Shown: positions 41,601-47,600 of the stretch, piece by piece
How positions within the stretch are numbered: the first letter of the stretch is position 1
Layout: every line of letters begins with the position of its first letter
DNA from: Lumbricus rubellus
Lineage: Eukaryota; Annelida; Clitellata; Crassiclitellata; Lumbricidae
NCBI GenBank assembly: GCA_945859605.1
Contig: OX243816.1
Coordinates: 24,254,199-24,318,198 of the forward strand
Direction: 5' to 3'
DNA length: 64,000 nucleotides
Translations under genes and position numbers: made by a program
The notes under the pieces: model-generated
Seen by the model: the letters and a program-made list of their open reading frames with translations, nothing else
What the model was told of the DNA's origin: nothing
Database searches by the model: none

Positions 41601-44600
41601 TGAAGAATGCCCTAAATACCTCTCAGACTATAGGCAAAAGCCCTTCATTTCGCTCAATGCGTTCTACAGATCATCTTAATCTTTTTGTCACCAGGACTAT
41701 GACTGCTCTTGCCCAACATTGGTCGTTTGATGTGGTTGGTCCCAGTAATATTTTCGTTAATGAAAATAGAAATTAGAAGTAAAATTATGAATTTCCGTTA
41801 ACGAGAATAAGAACAAAAATCAGAAATTATTTTGAGAATGAGAATAGAAATGGAACTGAAAGAACTATGAATATAAATAAGAATTATTTTCAGAACGGAA
41901 ATGATTACACTGTGATGATTTTTGTGATTCGTTGTCTATATAAGTTAGACTTCTAAGTCAAACCATTTCCGAGAACCCTTGAGATCGGTAATCTTCGGAT
42001 ATGGTATCTCTGCTCTGCTGTTCAAAATTTGTAATCTTTGTTCAACTTCTGGTCTATTCGCGGTTTACTTATAAAAAGCTTCATGTTTTCTTTGTTATGT
42101 TTATGTTATGTTGTTACGTTCAACTCCGCCACTATTCTTTCTTTGGCAGTGCCAGACCCAAGCCTGGATAAAGAAGTGCGACACTAATCATCTTTGATGT
42201 AAAACAGTGTCATTAAACAGCAGCAAGTCTTTGCCGTGATTCATGTGAGAGGAAAAAACAGTCCAGCTCGGGACTTAGCAAACTCTGGTGTCAGGGACAG
42301 GCATATACAGTAGACCAGGAGTCTCAAACTCAAGTCATCGTGTGGGCCAAATTTGAAAATTTACAGTGTCTCGCGGGCCGCAACATGAAATTATGTCGTG
42401 CAAGTTAAACTATTTGGTACTATAATTTTAATTAACCCTTTAATTTCGAATTAATTTCTCGAAATTATTTCGAAATTATTATAGCGACGCGCATACCCGC
42501 TATTATAAATCCGACTTATATTTAGATAACAAATATTTCTCATCTACCATTTAGTCAAGAAATCGTTTAAATTTGTTGAAAATACGACATTTCGCATGCG
42601 AAATCGCCGTTCGAATCGCCATTGAACCACAGCATTTGACCGGAAGTTGGGTACGTGTCCAAACCATCGACGCATAATGGTCCATGCGACAATAAATAAC
42701 GTGTACGTTCAGACTGCGATCCTAAGTTCAAAATACAATCACTGGAAGCTGGACTGATTAAAATATTCTTACCTCAATTGAAACTGGGTTAATGAAACTA
42801 TTCTGGCGTAAATTGAAGCTGGATGACTGAAAATAATTATTATTGAAATAGAAGTTGGGTGCAGCGTAAGAATTTGTTCCATAAATCCTGCTTCTATTTC
42901 GTCAGCAAATATTTCTCATCGATTTTATAAATTATTCATAAAACAGCTGATGCAATTGAAATATAAGCTGGACATTTACTTACTTATTTTTGCGTGCTGT
43001 CTTATTGCAAACTTGGCGCACGCAACTTCCGGAAAGGGTCGAAAAATTAATTCGAAATTAAAGGGTGAATTAAAATTATAGTACCAACTATTTATATGGG
43101 GTGCGGGTTACAATGCTACAGTAATGATAAAGCCTAATCCTGTAAAATCACCTAAGTTAATATTATACACTTGTGACTTTCAGTGTAACCATAATGGTAC
43201 TATACACAAAGTTGAAAACTCAAGAGTCACAAAGATAGGGCCTATGAAGAGCATCAATAGCACATTTAGTAAGCCTAATAGGCCAACCTACAACTAAACT
43301 CGTCTTTAAATGTTAGGCTAAAGTATTATAGTGAGTAGTGTCAGAGGTGATCGGGTGTGATTAGCGATAGGCCTACACATAATGTGATTCCCTACTACGA
43401 GAACATCATTGTTTTGTTTTATCTCTTGAGATGCGAAGAATCAGAGTATAGGCCTACTGCTTCCACATATTCATCAGTAACTGTCAGGCGTGTCATTTGA
43501 GATTTATTAATCTTCATTAATTAATGAAAAAGCTATTCACATAATAATTATTAGGCCTATGTAGGTAATGCCAAATATCCCCATTAGCGTCTTGCAGTAC
43601 TGCAGGTGCAGATTTTGGAATTTTTCTTGTAGTTGAAAAGTGTAGTAGCCTATAGGCCTATCGGAATATCAACCTCATTGTAGGCTTACTTCTGCTTTAG
43701 CCTGGTATTAGGGCCTACATTGAAGGCCCACTATAACTTAATCTGCTGTTGCAGATAATCTGCAACAGCAGATATCTGAATACCTGCTGTTGCAGATTGA
43801 ATATCCAGAGCAAAATTTAGAAGAAGAAAAACAGTCTGACCCTTGGTCCAAAAGAACAGCAGAATTCGGTTTTTAACCAATTTCTTTATTTAAATGTAAA
43901 AAATAAATAAATAAAAAACGGATGGTTCTTGCGGGTAGTGATGTAGCTTTTCCGGAAAGATATTTTTCCGGAAACTTTCCAGAAACTTTCCGGAAACTTT
44001 CCGGAAACTTTCCAGAAACTTTCCGTAGACCGAAAAATACATCTAACACATAATGTCATATCTAATTTTCCCTATCATAAAACGTATGAAATTTTGAGTT
44101 TTTAAAAGTTCCTTCTATTGGCAATGTGGGAAATGTTCACCTTAAAGAATTAAAATGACCATTAAATGCTTTCATTTCAGAATATCTGACAATTTGACAT
44201 TTTGGCAGCTGCTTTGAACCTGCTCAACTATTTCTTTCACTGTGCTATTATATTGCAACAGTTAAATGGTGATGTAAATTAGCTGAATACTTGAAAGTAA
44301 GAAAAGAATGTAAGGGATTTCAGAAGTAATAAATTAAAGAAAATAATTATGGACAGTAAATAAATAATTATGGACAGTAAATAAATAAATAAGGTCACAT
44401 AAGATAATAAAAAGGGCTTTTCCTTGTCCATACACTGTTTACTCAAGGCAACAACTCATAGATAGAAAATTTAAACCAAAACATATTCTTTGCTGCTTAC
44501 CAAGAAAAGCAGATTTGAAAATAGATTAGTCTCACACTGCAATGGCATTGCCAATAACATCATATTTCAAGCATAAAATAATTGTATATATGTAGGAATT

Positions 44601-47600
44601 AATCTGTTGCAGTACTTATTAAAACATTTGGTTTCTATAGTGTACTGAATCAATTGCTGTTTTTGTTTCATATTTTCAGAAGTAAAGAAGTAAAAAAATA
44701 AGAAGAGTTAGGTGACCAAATCATAAAAAATTTCTTCATAATAACCGTAAAAAATTTCTTCATAATAACCGTGAAGTCTGATTGCAATTAATTCTTATGT
44801 ATTGTCGGTGTGTACACTAAACAGTAAGCAATAAGTGTTGTTTATTGAATGAAAAAAATCAGCAATGACTATATAATATAGCTTACAGTGATTGATGTTT
44901 AAGCATATTTATGGATTTAAATTGTTATTTAGTAATATTGTATTGATGGAAAAATATCGGAAATTTTTCGGAAAGTTTCCGGAAAGATACTTCCGAAAGT
45001 TTCCGAAAGTTTCCGGAAAGATATGAAACTTTCCGGGAAAGATTTCCGCCTCACAACACTACTTGCGGGCCGCATTATTCGGGTCCACGGGCCGCATGCG
45101 GCCCGCGTGTTTGAGACCTCTGCAGTAGACCCTATCTTTGGAAAGAATGACGCTTGCTGACTTCTAGCAATTTGATAGCGCATTATTTTTCTTTGTAAGG
45201 ATTGCTAATTTCTGAACATGTCGACGCAACGACCTAACCAACCCTCATGACATCTCATCCTGCCTGACAATGATGCCTAACTTGACCCTAAATGACACTG
45301 AGGTCCCCGATACTGCAGATATGCCCGGGAGTTGAATATCTATGGTGAAAGTTTGGGTATATTGATGTGCATGGTGCAGGACCAAGTCATCACTGCTGTT
45401 TGATGGACAACGCTTGCTGACTTCTAGCAATTTGATAGCGCATTATTTTTCTTTGTAAGGATTGCTAATTTCTGGACAACATGTGGTCGCAACAGAACGC
45501 GGAAGAAATTAGAGTGTTCCATGAATTGAATTAAAATGTTTGACGATTAGGGCATCTAACCTAGTTACTAGTTGGAACTGTCTAGCAGCTGCGTTATTAG
45601 AACTGAATTTGTAAGAAGTACTTGTCCAGAATTGGAAAGAACTGACATCATTTTAGAACTGAACTTATTTCACAAATTCAATTAGAACTGAAATTATTTC
45701 AGAACTTGAATTGGAGCTGAAATTAGTTCAGATCTTGAATTAGAAGTTAGAACTGAAATAGGAATTATTTTCAGAATAGGAACAGAATTAGAACTGAAAT
45801 TAGAGCCTTAGAACTGAATCAGAACTGAAATTGGGAACTATTTTTAGAACTGAAATATCATTGGTTGGTCCCTCCATTTAGAATAACCTTCCTCCCACAC
45901 TGCGGGCTAAACTAATGATTCTTTTCCCTTATCAGTTTCTCATTCTTCAAAAACATTTATTTTCTCCCCAGAGTTTTTGTGCTGAGAGCATAGCATCTCT
46001 GGATAGTCATTCTGCGAGAGGCGCTATATAAATATATACCATATTTTCGCGAATATAACACGCACACGCACCCGAATATAACCCGCTACTTTTTACAATT
46101 TCAGTAAAAATTGAATTATATAACACGCACCCAACTATAAGACGCACCCATTTCCGTGCATCAAGCTACACGTGAATACTCAAACATGTACACTAACGTT
46201 AATGTGACTCGCTTGTATAGTCATAACTGGTTCAATTAAACGCAAATTAAAATAATCCGTTTGATGAAAATCTTTTTAAAAGAAAATGCTAAGGTTCCTC
46301 CTAAAATGAACGTTTCAGTAAAGTTTACTATATAAATATAACGATTTACTGTAAGCGCGAATTACCTTGTTTCCGGTTCTTTACTGGCACTGGTAGGGTC
46401 TTTACAAGGTAAGGTATTCATTGATGAAGTGTATAATTTAATAGGAAGACTTCGACATAAGCCGGTTTCATCGAGCAAAGCGATCTTGTTAAAAGTATTT
46501 TTAAGCGAATTTAAGGATGCGCCCATTGTAGCATTTTTCGACAATCCAACTTATATTGAAGCCAGAATTTATTTAACCCCATTTCCATATAACATTAGGC
46601 CTAAATAACCGGTGTGCAACCTACTATTGTGCCATGGGGTAATGATTGACGATCGTATGCTCTGCACTTGAACCTAGCATTGGCGTTCTATTATGACCAC
46701 TTTTCTTGGCCAAGAAATGTCATATATTTTCGAAACTTTATGTGTTTAGGCCAAGATTATATAATTAAGCGTATATATTAGGCCATTTCAAATATGTATG
46801 GGAGAAAAATATTTTTAAAAATTACATGATGCCCCCTCCTATATTGTTTCAAATGGCAAAATATGAATGTATACCAAATTTAAGGTCATTTCGTGATGTT
46901 TTGACCCCCGCCCACCACGATCAACTGATTTAGTTGATAAACCATTGTTTTCATACACTATGATCATCACGAAAATGTTGCAATAGGCTATAAAGACAGT
47001 TTATTATACAGAGAAGACAAACTACATATAATTATAGTAGTTTGGTAATAGTGTACACTTTTTATGTCATATCACTTTACTGGATTAAAGGTTTTATGGT
47101 GGAGTAGGTTAATTTCTTTAATGTCTCTTTTTGAAAGTTGGGAATTTCGTTGCGTTGATAATCGACCATTTTCAATAAAACTGTTTTTGTGTTACATCAT
47201 TGGTAACACTAGTTGAGAAGTCTTGGATAAGTTTCACAGCCCATTCCGACAGATCATTCACCCCTTTGACATGCCGCACACAGGGGCGGATACAGAAATT
47301 TTCGAGGGGGGCCAAATTTTTTTACCTTAGGTCGGAAAATTTTTCGTTGATCTTTTACACGAAAAAACTGATGACCTTTTTTACGTCATTCGGTCGAAAT
47401 GTCTTAAAATACCAAATTTTCCTGCCAAAATACATGTAGCTGATGACCCTTTTCTTGTCATTTAATCAATCAACTGCCTTGAACATGTATCTTTTTCCAA
47501 GCCAACGTTACAATGATCTCCTTTTTTGAAGTCATATATCCTACTTTCGCCTTTGTCCGCTCCATTGATCAAAAACTTCTTGACACCTGATGGGGGGGAG

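Larger units (their letters stand above)
41743..45863. mobile_element. hAT-like element, CAGTAATATTT ends, 8-bp TSD, with nested hAT
   Basis: GTTGGTCC lies at 41735-41742 and 45864-45871. The ends are CAGTAATATTT and, inverted, CAATGATATTT. Subterminal regions are rich in TTAGAACTGAAATTATTTCA-type repeats (41770-41910, 45600-45860). Taking out 42316-45122 leaves about 1.3 kb without a transposase gene. A 65-bp direct repeat (ACGCTTGCTGACTTCTAGCA...) lies at 45150 and 45410. Confidence 0.82.
35470..46045 (+). pseudogene. One L2-like LINE fragment split into four pieces by serial insertions
   Basis: Pieces at 35470-35591, 39896-40045, 41406-41742 and 45872-46045 read in order as a single RT C-terminal half. 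They give NRLCLNTTKTRLIWLGTRQQ; DHLNGSCNFQLRRLRTIRHS; AFICSCLDY, HICLNWLPITSRIHYK and TRTMTALAQHWSF; NNLPPTLRAKLMILFP and LQKHLFSPQSF. The last piece ends with the L2-type hairpin (GAGAGGCGCTATATAAAT). Between the pieces lie a mariner-type element (35592-39893), a TIR element (40046-41405) and a hAT-like element (41743-45863), each carrying further insertions. The host LINE is about 0.8 kb, the insertions about 9.8 kb. The LINE itself has stops and is dead. Confidence 0.85.
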
